Source: Actinomucor elegans (taxonomy: Eukaryota; Mucoromycota; Mucoromycetes; Mucorales; Mucoraceae). From it: DNA of 64,000 nt. The stretch is taken from the NCBI GenBank assembly GCA_026027325.1, contig JAMSLZ010000011.1, forward strand, positions 186,001 to 250,000, in the 5' to 3' direction. The notes beneath the pieces are model-generated. The model worked only from the letters and a program-made list of their open reading frames with translations, did no database searches and was not told where the DNA came from. Every line of letters begins with the position of its first letter. Within the stretch, counting starts at the first letter, position 1. Made by a program: the position numbers and the translations under genes. Positions 38,901 to 47,685 of this stretch are shown one piece after another.

Positions 38901-39967
38901 CAACCCTGGATCATCTAACCAAGCTTCTGGTTCGGCTGCCTCCTCTGGTGGTGCATTCTTCTTGGTCTTCTCGGTGGTTCCTGGATCTTCCTTTGTGCTG
39001 TGTGGTGTCTTCTGTTCCTGGTGTTGATCATGATCTGTCTCCTGGTTTTGTTCCTTCGTCTGTTGCTCCCAAGTATCTCATGTCTGACATATTCCACTGG
39101 AATATTCACTCTGGTACCCTGTTCTCCAATAAGGCTCTGCCAAGTTCCAGCCATGTCAAGTCGGTCTATTATGGTTTAAGTCCTCCTTTTGGTCCTGTTT
39201 CTCTGGCTCTCCCTCCGGTGATCAGGTCAAAAGTGGCTTTCACTTACGATGAACAGCGTGCTCTTCCTGTTTCTCGTTCTGGTGCTTCTTCCTGGATGCC
39301 ATCGACCCGCCATTGGACTGTTCCTTCTGGTCCCTCTTCGGTGGTATCTGTTGCCAAACTCCCCCTTGGTGTCTTGCGTCGCTTCTGGCACGCTGATCAC
39401 TCTGTTGTTTCTGCTCGTCCTGGTCCTCCTTTGGCTGTGGCTTCTCACTTGCTTTTGCGTCCTTTCTTTTGGCGTTTGTTTTGGTCCCTCCCCATGGTGG
39501 CCAAGGCTTTCACTCCCTGGTGGCGCCTGCTTCACGACAAGATTGGCTATCGCTCTCGGGTGAATCGCTGGTCTCCTCAGCAGTTTCCTTCTCCTTTCTG
39601 TGTTCTTTGCGGTGCTAATGAAGACTTGTACCATTTTGCTGTCGGTTGCCCGCAAAAGTCCGACTACTGGCGTCAAGCTCTTGCCTTTCTCTCTTTGGGT
39701 GAAGACTTTCCGTCTGATGCGAACATCTGGGCTGCTCTTGTCTCACTAAGTGGCCTCGATTGTAAACCGCTTGATGTGGATGTGCTTTCCATTTTGGGTT
39801 CGATCTTCTATACCCTATGGGCTGCACATTGGCGATGTGTTATTCATGACGATACTTGGTCCTCAGCTTGGGTCCTCAATTCCTTCAAGACAGATAACAG
39901 CCTTGTTATCACCACTTTCTTAGATAGTAGAACTCCTGATGAGTCTACTAGCACAACATTAGATTAG
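35915..39967 (+). CDS. LINE B-IV ORF2: endonuclease-reverse transcriptase
   Basis: 1350 aa, the only uninterrupted family B ORF2 here. Endonuclease motifs SLNVRS, LQEVSH, VGDFNIHL, IDYIFGH, TDHCLL. RT motifs LLDQEKAYDR, RGLRQGDPLSP, SYADDLEVF. Finger CVLCGANEDLYHFAVGC near residue 1230. A conserved met in SRSPGMDG is Ile here. Because ORF1 upstream is split, coupled translation is likely impaired unless started from the fused frame. Confidence 0.94.
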   Translation: MLGQNIRLGSLNVRSIFMESQKTTQKEFASYLRARSLGVDILCLQEVSHFYSQSSLTDHQIRSFSFFFPRCPFVVSKHCAIVCLKPGLSLDATQVLLDERCVVATVKDAQHNVLCRVANIYAPAQSSDRPLFIQSFLSLALWSEVSNTPWMLVGDFNIHLHSSAETSLSSVAPLYDWLRLHFNNCFPDGPITFPRAGTTIDYIFGHTSLVTRLVNGQVHYVPGVWTDHCLLTIDLQPACARIGPGCWRFNPTLLEDSEFLLLLDKTVSLFFESSGGDGDNASSGGKGEPLRVQSQWESFKLLLKCCAQKYAWGAKARFKNKVAALQQERMKAASSSVSGIMASDATPSIQPSDDSLPLQVVHELEKLIDGQIQKETRQNMLRSATRWHELGERNNKYFYRVIKDRQSQQTIQSLKCSTTGEVLVEGADILREARGFYQKLYTPDDIDAEAVDSLLNGIPEEVVLSSDDAKYLMALPNAVTVLDLLAHAPRSRSPGIDGIPFEVYHYLAGRSRPFLDLLVAVLGGAFSGVFPPSWQQTRMVLLFKKGDPLLLANWRPLSLINSDAKLFTKLLANRFNRVLPKLINPYQTGFLPHRLISDNGWLNQTLMANLRSVAPNLPQVAVLLDQEKAYDRVHPEYLRRVLLRFGFPSGLVGCLSSLFFGTKISVSINGWLGAAVPQLRGLRQGDPLSPLLFNLAFEPLLRSVLACSSLSGVSLAPVVVPRTWLPNPQKVHLDLGDDTGNYPLDFVSGSSPPAPIKLLSYADDLEVFLSSPGEWLVLLSLLEVYGRASNAKVNLSKTVLVSLSGVAHQPWVDIASAAGVEWHDSSSVGSVRYLGYPLYHTDAQLLHFLDGVKVKLERHANMLRERHLSIRGTGLVANSLLLSKVYHLLRVVPVPGKWLLDIKAVVRKYVASFWPAPSWSSLCLPRKYGGVGLVDIQDQSFALHLVYVQRLLRPLVSSDFVSPWLVFCFQAYSGHSSVLPWLMYPSRFKPRLNSIPTLDHLTKLLVRLPPLVVHSSWSSRWFLDLPLCCVVSSVPGVDHDLSPGFVPSSVAPKYLMSDIFHWNIHSGTLFSNKALPSSSHVKSVYYGLSPPFGPVSLALPPVIRSKVAFTYDEQRALPVSRSGASSWMPSTRHWTVPSGPSSVVSVAKLPLGVLRRFWHADHSVVSARPGPPLAVASHLLLRPFFWRLFWSLPMVAKAFTPWWRLLHDKIGYRSRVNRWSPQQFPSPFCVLCGANEDLYHFAVGCPQKSDYWRQALAFLSLGEDFPSDANIWAALVSLSGLDCKPLDVDVLSILGSIFYTLWAAHWRCVIHDDTWSSAWVLNSFKTDNSLVITTFLDSRTPDESTSTTLD

Positions 39968-40048
39968 TCCATTGTAATTTAGCTTTGTAAAACCACTTTA
40001 AGATTAATAAATTACATTTAATACAAAAAAAAAAAAAAAAAAAAAAAA
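39968..40048 (+). terminator. B-IV 3' UTR and poly(A)
   Basis: A 57-bp 3' UTR ending TTAATAAATTACATTTAATAC (AATAAA included, here in two parts) and 24 A. Followed by the 15-bp target duplication. Confidence 0.87.
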
Positions 40049-40291
40049 CACTTTTTACAAAAAATTTTGCATCCGTCTGGTTTTTTGTCAATATCTCGCT
40101 CAATTTAATCCATCCATCTCCGCTTGTTTCGTATTCGTATTCTACTCGTCGCTGCGCTTCTGGTGGTATAATTATTTTTGCAAATCTCCAACTTTTTGCA
40201 CATTTCGCTCGATCTTGACATCTCAATTCGCCAATTTCGACATCTTAAAAACTTTTTCTCACAATCTCGCCAATTTCAAGAAATCTGGCAC
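40049..40291 (+). promoter_or_regulatory. Leader of LINE B-V, main part
   Basis: Shared leader after the 15-bp target duplication (40049-40063). Contains TATAATTATTTTTG and the CTCGATCTTGACATCTC word before the ATG. Confidence 0.75.
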
Positions 40292-41758
40292 ATGACTGAA
40301 AATTCTGCCGTGTCCTGGACGACTGTTGTTGCCCGTGGTGCCTCTAAGAAGGTTCCATTGACTCCTGGTCGACGTAATGTCGACAATTCTGCTGTTCCTC
40401 TTGTTGGTGAGGTCATCTTTGAAGATGATGACCTCAAGTCCGAACTGTTGGTGCGCAAAGCCGCTGCTCTGGTGGAGCAGGCGCTTTGTTCAAGTTCTGT
40501 TCTGTTCTCCTTCCCTGGGAAGCTGTTTGGTGACCGTACTGACGCATATAAGGTCATTGAAGAACAAGTTGGTGCTAATGTGGACTTCCGACACATTAGT
40601 TCTATGCGTGCAAGTGCTGGTGGTGATCTTCTGGTCGAAGCTAATTTCGATAGCAAGGCGGACGCTACCAAAGCTGTCAATGATGGTGTTACTGTGAATG
40701 GTGTTGTGTACAAGGCCGTTTCTACTAGCTCTGGCTCTGGCTCTTCTGTTGGTGGTAATCTGACCCATGTTCAGTTTAATTTGGTATGTTGTACTCCCAA
40801 CAGAGCTACCTTTTTGGTTGACATGCTGGATTCGTTGGCTTTCTATGGTAAGGTGTACCAGTTGAAGAAGTACACACGCAAGGGCTATTTTGAGGGCAAG
40901 ATGTCGGTGTTGATTGATACCTCGGTGGGCATGGAAGGTGAGGATGGTGAGGTGGTTCCTCCTCAGCCTTTGACAAGAATGCTGTACCTGAGTGCTTGGG
41001 ACATGTTTGCCCCTGCTCAATTCAAGAATGCTCCTCCAGTTTGCCACTTTTGTCGCTTGTCGGGTCATGTCCGTAAGGACTGCCCTGAGTTGGCTAAGCG
41101 TACGTGTTTCTCTTGTCGTGAGAAAGGCCATACCGCAAGGTTTTGTAAGGACAAGAAACAACAGGTGAAGTCTTTCGAGGCAGAGCTCGATGATTATGTG
41201 GCTTTGTCTGGTGCAAAGAAATCTGGTCCTGACACTACGTCAAACGATGTTGATATCGTTGTTGAAGAACCTATTGTGCTGGTTGAGCAGGATGTGGCTT
41301 CTGAGCCCTTGGTTGGTGTTTGTGATGGTGTTGCTGGTGTCTCTGGTGTTGCTGGTGGTGTCTCTGGTGTTGCTGGTGGTGTCTCTGGTGTCTCTGGTGT
41401 TGCCTCTGGTGTTGCTGGTGGTGTCTCTGGTGGTGTTCCTGGTGATGACTCAATCATTGAAGTCATGGAGCTCGATGGTGAGGGTGATCCTCTGCTCTCT
41501 GGCGAGAGAGTAGAGTACGATCCCAACAGTCCTACTGGTGCTCGAGCTTCCAAGTTTGCTGACTACGAGGTTGCCTCAACTATGAAGGTTGATACGGTGC
41601 AAGAGATGATGGATTTGAGCAAAGTCAAGGCTAAAACACAAAACAAGATTGACTTTCTTAAAAAGAACATTGTGAATGTGGCGAAGACCAAGGCTTCTGC
41701 TTCTGCTATCAAGACGTCCAAGTCTTCCAAGTCTTCTTCTTCTGCCCATAGGGTATAA
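40292..41758 (+). CDS. LINE B-V ORF1, CCHC zinc-knuckle protein
   Basis: 488 aa from MTENSAV; an in-frame upstream ATG at 40178 would add 38 aa. Knuckles CHFCRLSGHVRKDC and CFSCREKGHTARFC are intact. It shares NSAVPLV and ASAGG with B-IV but has fewer Gly/Val/Ser units. Stop overlaps the ORF2 start (TAATG). Confidence 0.9.
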   Translation: MTENSAVSWTTVVARGASKKVPLTPGRRNVDNSAVPLVGEVIFEDDDLKSELLVRKAAALVEQALCSSSVLFSFPGKLFGDRTDAYKVIEEQVGANVDFRHISSMRASAGGDLLVEANFDSKADATKAVNDGVTVNGVVYKAVSTSSGSGSSVGGNLTHVQFNLVCCTPNRATFLVDMLDSLAFYGKVYQLKKYTRKGYFEGKMSVLIDTSVGMEGEDGEVVPPQPLTRMLYLSAWDMFAPAQFKNAPPVCHFCRLSGHVRKDCPELAKRTCFSCREKGHTARFCKDKKQQVKSFEAELDDYVALSGAKKSGPDTTSNDVDIVVEEPIVLVEQDVASEPLVGVCDGVAGVSGVAGGVSGVAGGVSGVSGVASGVAGGVSGGVPGDDSIIEVMELDGEGDPLLSGERVEYDPNSPTGARASKFADYEVASTMKVDTVQEMMDLSKVKAKTQNKIDFLKKNIVNVAKTKASASAIKTSKSSKSSSSAHRV

Positions 41759-42063
41759 TGCTAGGTCAAAACATTCGATTGGGTTCCTTAAATGTGCGTA
41801 GCATTTTTATGGAGTCCCAAAAAACAACACAAAAGGAGTTCGCTTCTTACCTACGCGCTCGTTCTCTCGGTGTGGATATCCTTTGCTTGCAAGAGGTATC
41901 TCACTTCTATTCTCAATCTTCTCTCACTGATCATCAAATCCGCTCTTTCTCTTTCTTCTTTCCTCGCTGTCCCTTTGTGGTATCCAAACATTGTGCCATT
42001 GTCTGTCTCAAGCCTGGTCTTTCTTTGGATGCTACTCAAGTTCTCCTGGATGAGCGTTGTGTG
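41758..42063 (+). pseudogene. LINE B-V ORF2, N-terminal stub
   Basis: About 102 codons of the endonuclease domain (SLNVRS and LQEVSH present), ending at LLDERCV where sequence switches to Merlin-1. Confidence 0.88.
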
Positions 42064-42069
42064 GTTAAA

Positions 42070-42148
42070 TGCTAATATAAGGACACCAGGTGGATTTGGA
42101 CGAATTGAGACCCTAAGGGGCTTTCCTAATTTGGACGAGGTCACGTGG
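42070..42148. repeat. Left inverted terminal repeat of Merlin-1
   Basis: Pairs with 44380-44458 with scattered mismatches, including GGTGGATTTGGACGAATTG identical in both. Contains a CACGTG core near its inner edge. Confidence 0.85.
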
Positions 42149-42201
42149 TTTAAACTCCGGTCGGTAGGGGCAAAAATTATAAGTTTTAAAAATATAAAGT
42201 T

Positions 42202-42270
42202 GCGCACTTAGTAAAGTGGTAGTAATGCAATCTGACGCTGATGAGGCCTTAGGTTCAATACTGGCTCAAG
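42202..42270 (+). other. tRNA-like sequence (A and B box) in Merlin-1 left end
   Basis: TTAGTAAAGTGGTAGTAATGC resembles a tRNA D-arm/A box, and GGTTCAATACTGG 40 bp later resembles the T-arm/B box. The acceptor stem does not pair convincingly, so this is a tRNA-derived relic or a Pol III promoter mimic rather than a gene. Confidence 0.35.
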
Positions 42271-42453
42271 TCAGTTGTATTTTTTTAGTAGGTGGTAGTG
42301 CATGTAGTCAACATTATTATTGTGAAAGTCTATGAAAATGGATATTGTTTTGTATTTTATAAGACTTAAGATGCTGTACTTTGATTAGTAACTTAAAGTG
42401 TCATATATACATATATAAGTTGAATTTTAACATACAAATTTATTAATTTTAAT

Positions 42454-43985
42454 TTAATTTAGCCTTCTTCTTCTATGGCGTCGTCTTTCAATTGGTATAT
42501 CTTCTTCTGTTTCACGTTCTTCTATTACTTGAGTATATACTGGAGGATTGAACTCCCTACGGTTGAATTCAACCTCTCTCAAAGTCTTCAGAAGCCCTCC
42601 AAATATGTCGGCGTTGTATTTTCGACGCCACATAAACTCGAGCAATATCCAAGGCATTTCTTCAGCGGTACGTTGGCGTGGTTTTGCATGGAGTTTAATA
42701 CCATTCCAATTACCTAAAGTTTATAAATTGTGTTAATTAGGCGAGTTTATATTAATGTATTAATAAAAATACCTTCAATTACTTGAGTATGCACCCCAGT
42801 TCTTGATACAAATTCCGCTGAATGGTTTACTGTTTCATGCGAAAAGTCACCCCATTGAGGAATATTGTTATATGCCCTCCAGCAGTCTGAGTGGATAATC
42901 GTACCTGGTTTTATAAACCTTTGGATGATAACCTTCATCGTTTCAGCACTACGATTTGGTACTGTCACCATAAAACATCTTCGTTTGTTGGTGATCTCTA
43001 CACCACCAACAACCCAAATACCATCAACTCGGTGGCCTCGATTATATTTTCGTTTACCAAATTTGGATTCGTCAATTTGGACGATAATGGGATTTCTATT
43101 ATCGTCCAGACCTCCTAAGGAGTTAATTTAATGTAAGTAACGTAAATTTATCTCGCTTCCTTAGCTGGTACACTTACCAATTTTAAGATCTTCTTCCGTT
43201 TGATTACCAGATAAAAAGTCCTCTTGCATTATCTGGTAAAAATCATCTATTACGCCTCTAATGGTGTCAGGATGGATACCAGTAGATAGAGTAATTGTAT
43301 TACGAGGAGCCTTACAGCATAGCCAGTAATACAAAACAATAAACTGATCACGGAGAGTGCTTTTACGTTCAGCAAAGAACGATTGAAAAAGAACCGAACA
43401 TCTACTTTTGTTGCAGCATTTGCTCTTGTGACAACGCCAAACATAGCCGCGATCGCTATTAAAGGTTAGTTTCATGGTGATACCATTAGGACACTTTATT
43501 CCTGTGTGAGTATAGTCATAAAGTATTTTTTGTTCCATGAGATAACTAAATAAAATGAATTCAGTTAATTATACTTTATGCTAGGTGAATGTATATACGT
43601 ACCGCACTGTACTATTGTCGTCTTTTAACTGATTTCCAATAAGTTCAAAGATAGTGATCATTTTAGTGGTAGGTTTTCTAGACCAAAGCTCTATTTCACC
43701 AAGCTGACTAAGAGGCAAAGCCGTTGGGAGAGAAACGCCACTAAATGTACTTGGTTCAACTTGCTGAGGTTGAAGACTATCCAAATAAGCCAAATAAGCA
43801 TCACCATCATCCTCCTCGTCGCCAGAGGATCTGGTTGAAGTCACAGTATTCTGCTCCAGACTTAGGTCATCCAATAATTGAGGACTAGTCGAGCGAACTT
43901 CAATAGAAGAAGTAGGAATAGGAGTTGAGAGAGAACCAGAAGCGTTGGTAGAACTGGAATCAAAAGCATGGAATGAGGAGAACAT
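42454..43985 (-). CDS. Merlin-1 transposase, four exons
   Basis: Exons 43985-43603, 43545-43178, 43114-42773 and 42713-42454; the introns are GT...AG (GTACGT, GTAAGT and GTATTT donors; TTTAG, CTTAG and TTTAG acceptors) and every junction keeps frame, giving 450 aa. Exon 1 has an acidic, Ser-rich N-terminus (EEDDGDAYLAYLDSL). Exon 2 has a Cys cluster (CHKSKCCNKSRC). The ISXO2/Merlin-type catalytic triad is complete: Asp265 in QIDESKFGKRKYNRGH, Asp327 in HSDCWRAYN and Glu364 in VIEGNWNGIK, the last codon group being split by intron 3. It appears intact and possibly active. The exon model is mine, from sequence alone. Confidence 0.82.
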
Positions 43986-44250
43986 CTTGACAAGAAGCTT
44001 AGATAAAATGAAGATAGTAAATACTTGATAAAAGAGATAAAGAAAGGGGAGAAGGTGGAAAAAGGCACCTTTTTATTACTTTTTTTCTACAACTAGCAGT
44101 CACAATGAGTCATAATATGTCATACTGAGCTATATAAGCCAGCCAATTACTAACTACAAAAGAAAATGAGTCATTAAGACTCAAAATTGATGAGTAAGCC
44201 AGATAAAAGACTACATACACTACAGAGCAATGGAAAAATAATAATGTTGA

Positions 44251-44332
44251 CTACTAGTATTGAACTCCCAACCGTTTCAATATAACTGAACCGAGCCTAC
44301 ACCTAGGCCAAATGCGCACTCTTTTACAAATA
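44251..44332 (-). other. tRNA-like sequence in Merlin-1 right end
   Basis: On the minus strand, TTTGGCCTAGGTGTAGGCTC resembles an A box and GGGAGTTCAATACTAG a B box with the same GTTCAATACT core as the left copy. Together with 42202-42270 it forms a rough mirror arrangement. The spacing is longer than a standard tRNA. Confidence 0.3.
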
Positions 44333-44379
44333 AAAAAATGGTAACAGCCCAACAAGGACATATATTAATCACGTGACCA

Positions 44380-44458
44380 TCACGTGGTCTCATCCGAATT
44401 AGGTAACCCCCTTATGGTCTCAATTCGTCCAAATCCACCTGGTGTCCTTATATTAGCA
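44380..44458. repeat. Right inverted terminal repeat of Merlin-1
   Basis: Reverse complement partner of 42070-42148. A few non-LINE bases (about 44459-44465) separate it from LINE A ORF1. Confidence 0.85.
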
Positions 44459-44465
44459 CTGATCC

Positions 44466-45843
44466 GGTACTTGTTACTCCTGGTCGACGTAATGTCGACA
44501 ATTCCGCAATTCCTCTTGTTGGTGAGGTCATTTTCGAAGATGATGACCTTAAATCTGAAATCTTGGTTCGCAAGGCTGCTGCTTTGGTGGAGCAAGCTCT
44601 CTCTTCTGGTTCTGTTTTGTTCTCTTTCCCTGGAAAGTTGTTTCCTGATCGTTTTGCTGCTTACAAGGCGATTCAAGAGCAAATCGATAGTAAGGTACAG
44701 TTCAGGCCTATTAGTGCTTGGGGCAAAACTGCTGGTGGTGACCTTCTGGTGGAAGCAACTTTCAGGCTGAAGGCTGATGCTCTCAAGGCTGTTGGTTCTG
44801 GTATTATGGTGAATGGTATTGTCTACAAGGCTGTTTCAACTTCTTCTGGTTCTGGTGCTTCCGTGGGAAATAGTTTAACCCATGTGCAGTTTACGCTGCT
44901 CAATGCTATTCCCAATGAGGATACCTTCCTGGTGGACTTGCTTGACTCTTTGGCTTTCTATGGTAAGGTGTACCAATTGAAAAAGTTTACCAGCAAAGGG
45001 TATTTCGAGGGCAAGATGTCGGTGTTGCTTGATACTTCTGTGGGTATGAAAAATGAGGATGGTGAGGTGGTTCCTCCTCAGCCGCTTTCAAGAATGCTCT
45101 ACATGAGTGCCTGGGACAACTTTGCTCCCGCTCAGTACAAGAATGCTCCTCCTGTGTGTCACTTCTGTCGCCGTTCAGGTCATGTTCGCAAGGACTGTCC
45201 TGAATTGGCCAAGCGCAGGTGTTTCTCTTGCCAAGAGCATGGCCATACTGCACGTTTTTGTAAAGTGAAGAAGTCCAAGGTGAAGCCTTTTGAGGTAGAG
45301 CTTGATGAATATGTTGCTTTGTCTGATGATATGAGAACTGGCTCTGATTCCAAGTCAATGGAAGATAACGTAGTGGTTGAGGAAGCTACAGTTGATTTGG
45401 CTGATCAGGACGAGGTTCCGGAATCTTCTGGTGTGTCCTTTGTTGGTGCTGGTGGTGACTCTGGTGTTGGTGCTGGTGTTGGTGCTGGTGTTGGTGCTGG
45501 TGGTGACTCTGGTGTTGGTGCTGGTGATGATGCTGGTGATCAAGATGTGGTGATGACCGAAACCGGTGAGGGTGCTCCTTTGTCTTCCGGCGTGAATTCA
45601 AAGTACAATCCCAACAGTCCGTACGGTTCATTGGCTTCGAAGCATGCTCCTTTTGCTTCTGGTGTTGGAATGAAGGTGGATAGTCCTAAGGAGATGTTGA
45701 ATTTGTCCAAGGTCAACTCTTCTACTCAGAACAAGATTGATTTTTTGAAAAAGAACATTGCGAACGTAACCAAGACTTCTGGTAGCTCTTCGATCAAGGC
45801 CCCCAAGCCTTCCAAGTCCTCTGGTTCTGCCCATAGGGCGTAA
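44466..45843 (+). pseudogene. LINE A-V ORF1, lacking its first ~19 codons
   Basis: The frame is open from the junction to the TAATG stop; the first internal Met is at 44563. Knuckles CHFCRRSGHVRKDC and CFSCQEHGHTARFC are present; the Gly/Val tract is intermediate in length. Confidence 0.88.
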
Positions 45844-46618
45844 TGTTAGGTTCACACATTCGAATTGGCTCCTTAAATGTGCGTAGCATTTTTATGGAGT
45901 CCAATAAAAACATACAAAAGGAGTTCGCTTCTTACCTACGCGCTCGTTCTCTCGGTGTGGATATCCTTTGCTTACAAGAGGTATCTCACTTTCACTCTCA
46001 ATCCGTTCTTTCTGATCAACAAATCCGCTCTTTCTCTTTCTTCTTTCCTCGCTGTCCCTTTGTGGTGTCCAAACATTGTGCCATTGTCTGTCTCAAGCCT
46101 GGTCTTTCTTTGGATGCTGCTCAAGTTCTCCTGGATGAGCGTTGTGTTGTGGCTACTGTCAAGGATGCCCAGCATAATGTCTTGTGCCGTGTGGCCAATA
46201 TCTATGCACCGGCACAGTCTTCGGACCGTCCACAGTTTCTACAATCTTTTCTCTCTCTTGCTTTGTGGTCTGAGGTGTCCAACACGCCTTGGATGTTGGT
46301 AGGTGATTTCAACATCCACCTGCATACTACCGCCGAGACTAGTCATTCTGCCGTGCTCCCTTGGTATGAATGGCTATGTACTCATTTTGACAACTGCTTC
46401 CCGGATGGGGCTGCTACCTTCCCTCAAGCTGGCACAACCATTGACTACATCTTTGGTCATCGGTCTTTGGCTACGCGCCTGGTGAATGCTCTGGTCCAAT
46501 ATGTACCCCCAAAGTGGACAGATCACTGTCTTTTGACGGTTGATCTTCTTCCTGCTCGTGCCTCTATTGGTCCAGGTTGTTGGCGGTTTAATCCCACACT
46601 CCTCGATGACACGGAGTT
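45843..46618 (+). pseudogene. LINE A-V ORF2, N-terminal part (endonuclease)
   Basis: About 258 codons with the full endonuclease motif set up to DDTE, then Merlin-2. CACGGAGTT at 46610-46618 is repeated at 48698-48706. Confidence 0.9.
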
Positions 46619-47118
46619 GGGTGATTACCAAACGAGGTCTCAGATTTAATTTATACTAATAATACATAATATTTTATTTTACACTTCATAGGGAAATGCT
46701 TAACATTTTTTGTTTTTTAAGCTTTTAATATGACCAATAAATATATCAAAAAGTATTTAAATAATTACTATTACTAATTTCTAAAATAATTCTTTTTTTC
46801 ATATTTTTATCATAAATTCTACTTTTTCCTTTATTTTCAATATTTTATTTTGTTTTTCTATTAAAACTATTTAATTTTATATATCAAGTAATAGATAATA
46901 AAATATTAATTAAAAATATATAATAACAATAAAATTATATTTAAAATGTTTCTCATATGATGAATATAATGAAAATTTATTAGAAATAGATATTGTGAAG
47001 GAAGAAATAAAAACTTAGAAAATAAAAATTTAATTTAGATAATAATTATCAGCATGATATAAATGTTAAAATTAATGGAATATATATTGAAAAATTTAAT
47101 TTAGAAAATATATTTAAA
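46619..47118. other. AT-rich non-coding end of Merlin-2
   Basis: 500 bp with the left imperfect inverted repeat at 46619-46646 and otherwise low-complexity AT sequence. I see no open frame of note, RNA gene or further repeat. Confidence 0.6.
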
Positions 47119-47415
47119 TTATAATTTAAGTTTTTTCATGATGGGTGCGATTTCATCAAGTATCATATTATTCTTATTATCTAATGTTTTTCTTTTTATA
47201 CCTTTGTTTTTATCTTTATTATATGTCTTAAATTCATATACTTTTCTTAATCTTTTATTTGAACCATTTTTTTTCATGTAGATTTCATAACACCCATCTT
47301 TTTGCTTTATTTTGTATTCTGCTAAATCATATTTTTTCATATCTTTTATAATTATACTTCGTTTAATATTGTATTTATATTTATCATCTACAATAATATT
47401 AAATATTTCATCCAT
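47119..47415 (-). CDS. Hypothetical 98-aa Lys-rich protein in Merlin-2
   Basis: Highly charged, about one third Lys/Asp/Glu, with a CYEIYMKKNG strand-like segment and a basic stretch (GIKRKTLDNKN). I recognise no domain. It lies downstream of the transposase on the same strand, 270 bp away, so it may be a second gene of the element or a chance frame in AT-rich DNA. Confidence 0.35.
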   Translation of the reverse strand: MDEIFNIIVDDKYKYNIKRSIIIKDMKKYDLAEYKIKQKDGCYEIYMKKNGSNKRLRKVYEFKTYNKDKNKGIKRKTLDNKNNMILDEIAPIMKKLKL

Positions 47416-47685
47416 TTCTTTTTTATATTATTACTTTTTCAATTTTTTTATTTTTTTATAATAGATATATTTAATCCCACTCATAATGTAATACCCAATT
47501 GTCTCTGATCTATTACATAATCATTGTGTCTTAAATAGGCTAGTTTACTGACTTAGTCAGGTCCTTGTAATAAGAATAATGAATATCAAATATGCATTTC
47601 ACATTTATAACTATCAATATATTTTCTATCATATTTTTAATAAATATAAAAATTCAATTTTTTGCATTTTTTATGTAAATTAAAA

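Larger units (their letters stand above)
28342..40048 (+). mobile_element. LINE copy B-IV, inserted in the B-V leader and itself holding A-IV
   Basis: Leader 28342-28606, ORF1 start 28607-28622, A-IV insertion, ORF1 remainder 34430-35915, ORF2 35915-39967, poly(A) 40025-40048. The 15-bp target duplication is at 28327-28341 and 40049-40063. Only ORF1 is broken. Confidence 0.9.
40049..42063 (+). mobile_element. LINE copy B-V, truncated by Merlin-1
   Basis: Leader resumes at 40049 (5' edge at 28288), ORF1 40292-41758, and the first about 100 codons of ORF2. The sequence then leaves LINE B at about 42063 and enters Merlin-1; the rest of ORF2 is absent from the window. Confidence 0.88.
42070..44458. 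mobile_element. Merlin-1 DNA transposon
   Basis: About 2389 bp bounded by roughly 79-bp terminal inverted repeats (42070-42148, 44380-44458) starting TGCTAATATAAGGACACC. It encodes a spliced Merlin/IS1595-type transposase on the minus strand, with tRNA-like sequences near both ends. The left flank is LINE B ORF2 and the right flank LINE A ORF1, and no target duplication is visible, so the element sits on a rearrangement junction. Confidence 0.85.

Noticed and set aside
42202..42270. Functional tRNA gene
   Set aside because: A and B boxes are plausible but the acceptor and anticodon stems do not fold convincingly; listed only as tRNA-like.
42475..42736. Plus-strand open frames across the Merlin-1 gene
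   Set aside because: They are antisense to the spliced transposase exons, whose frames carry the catalytic motifs.
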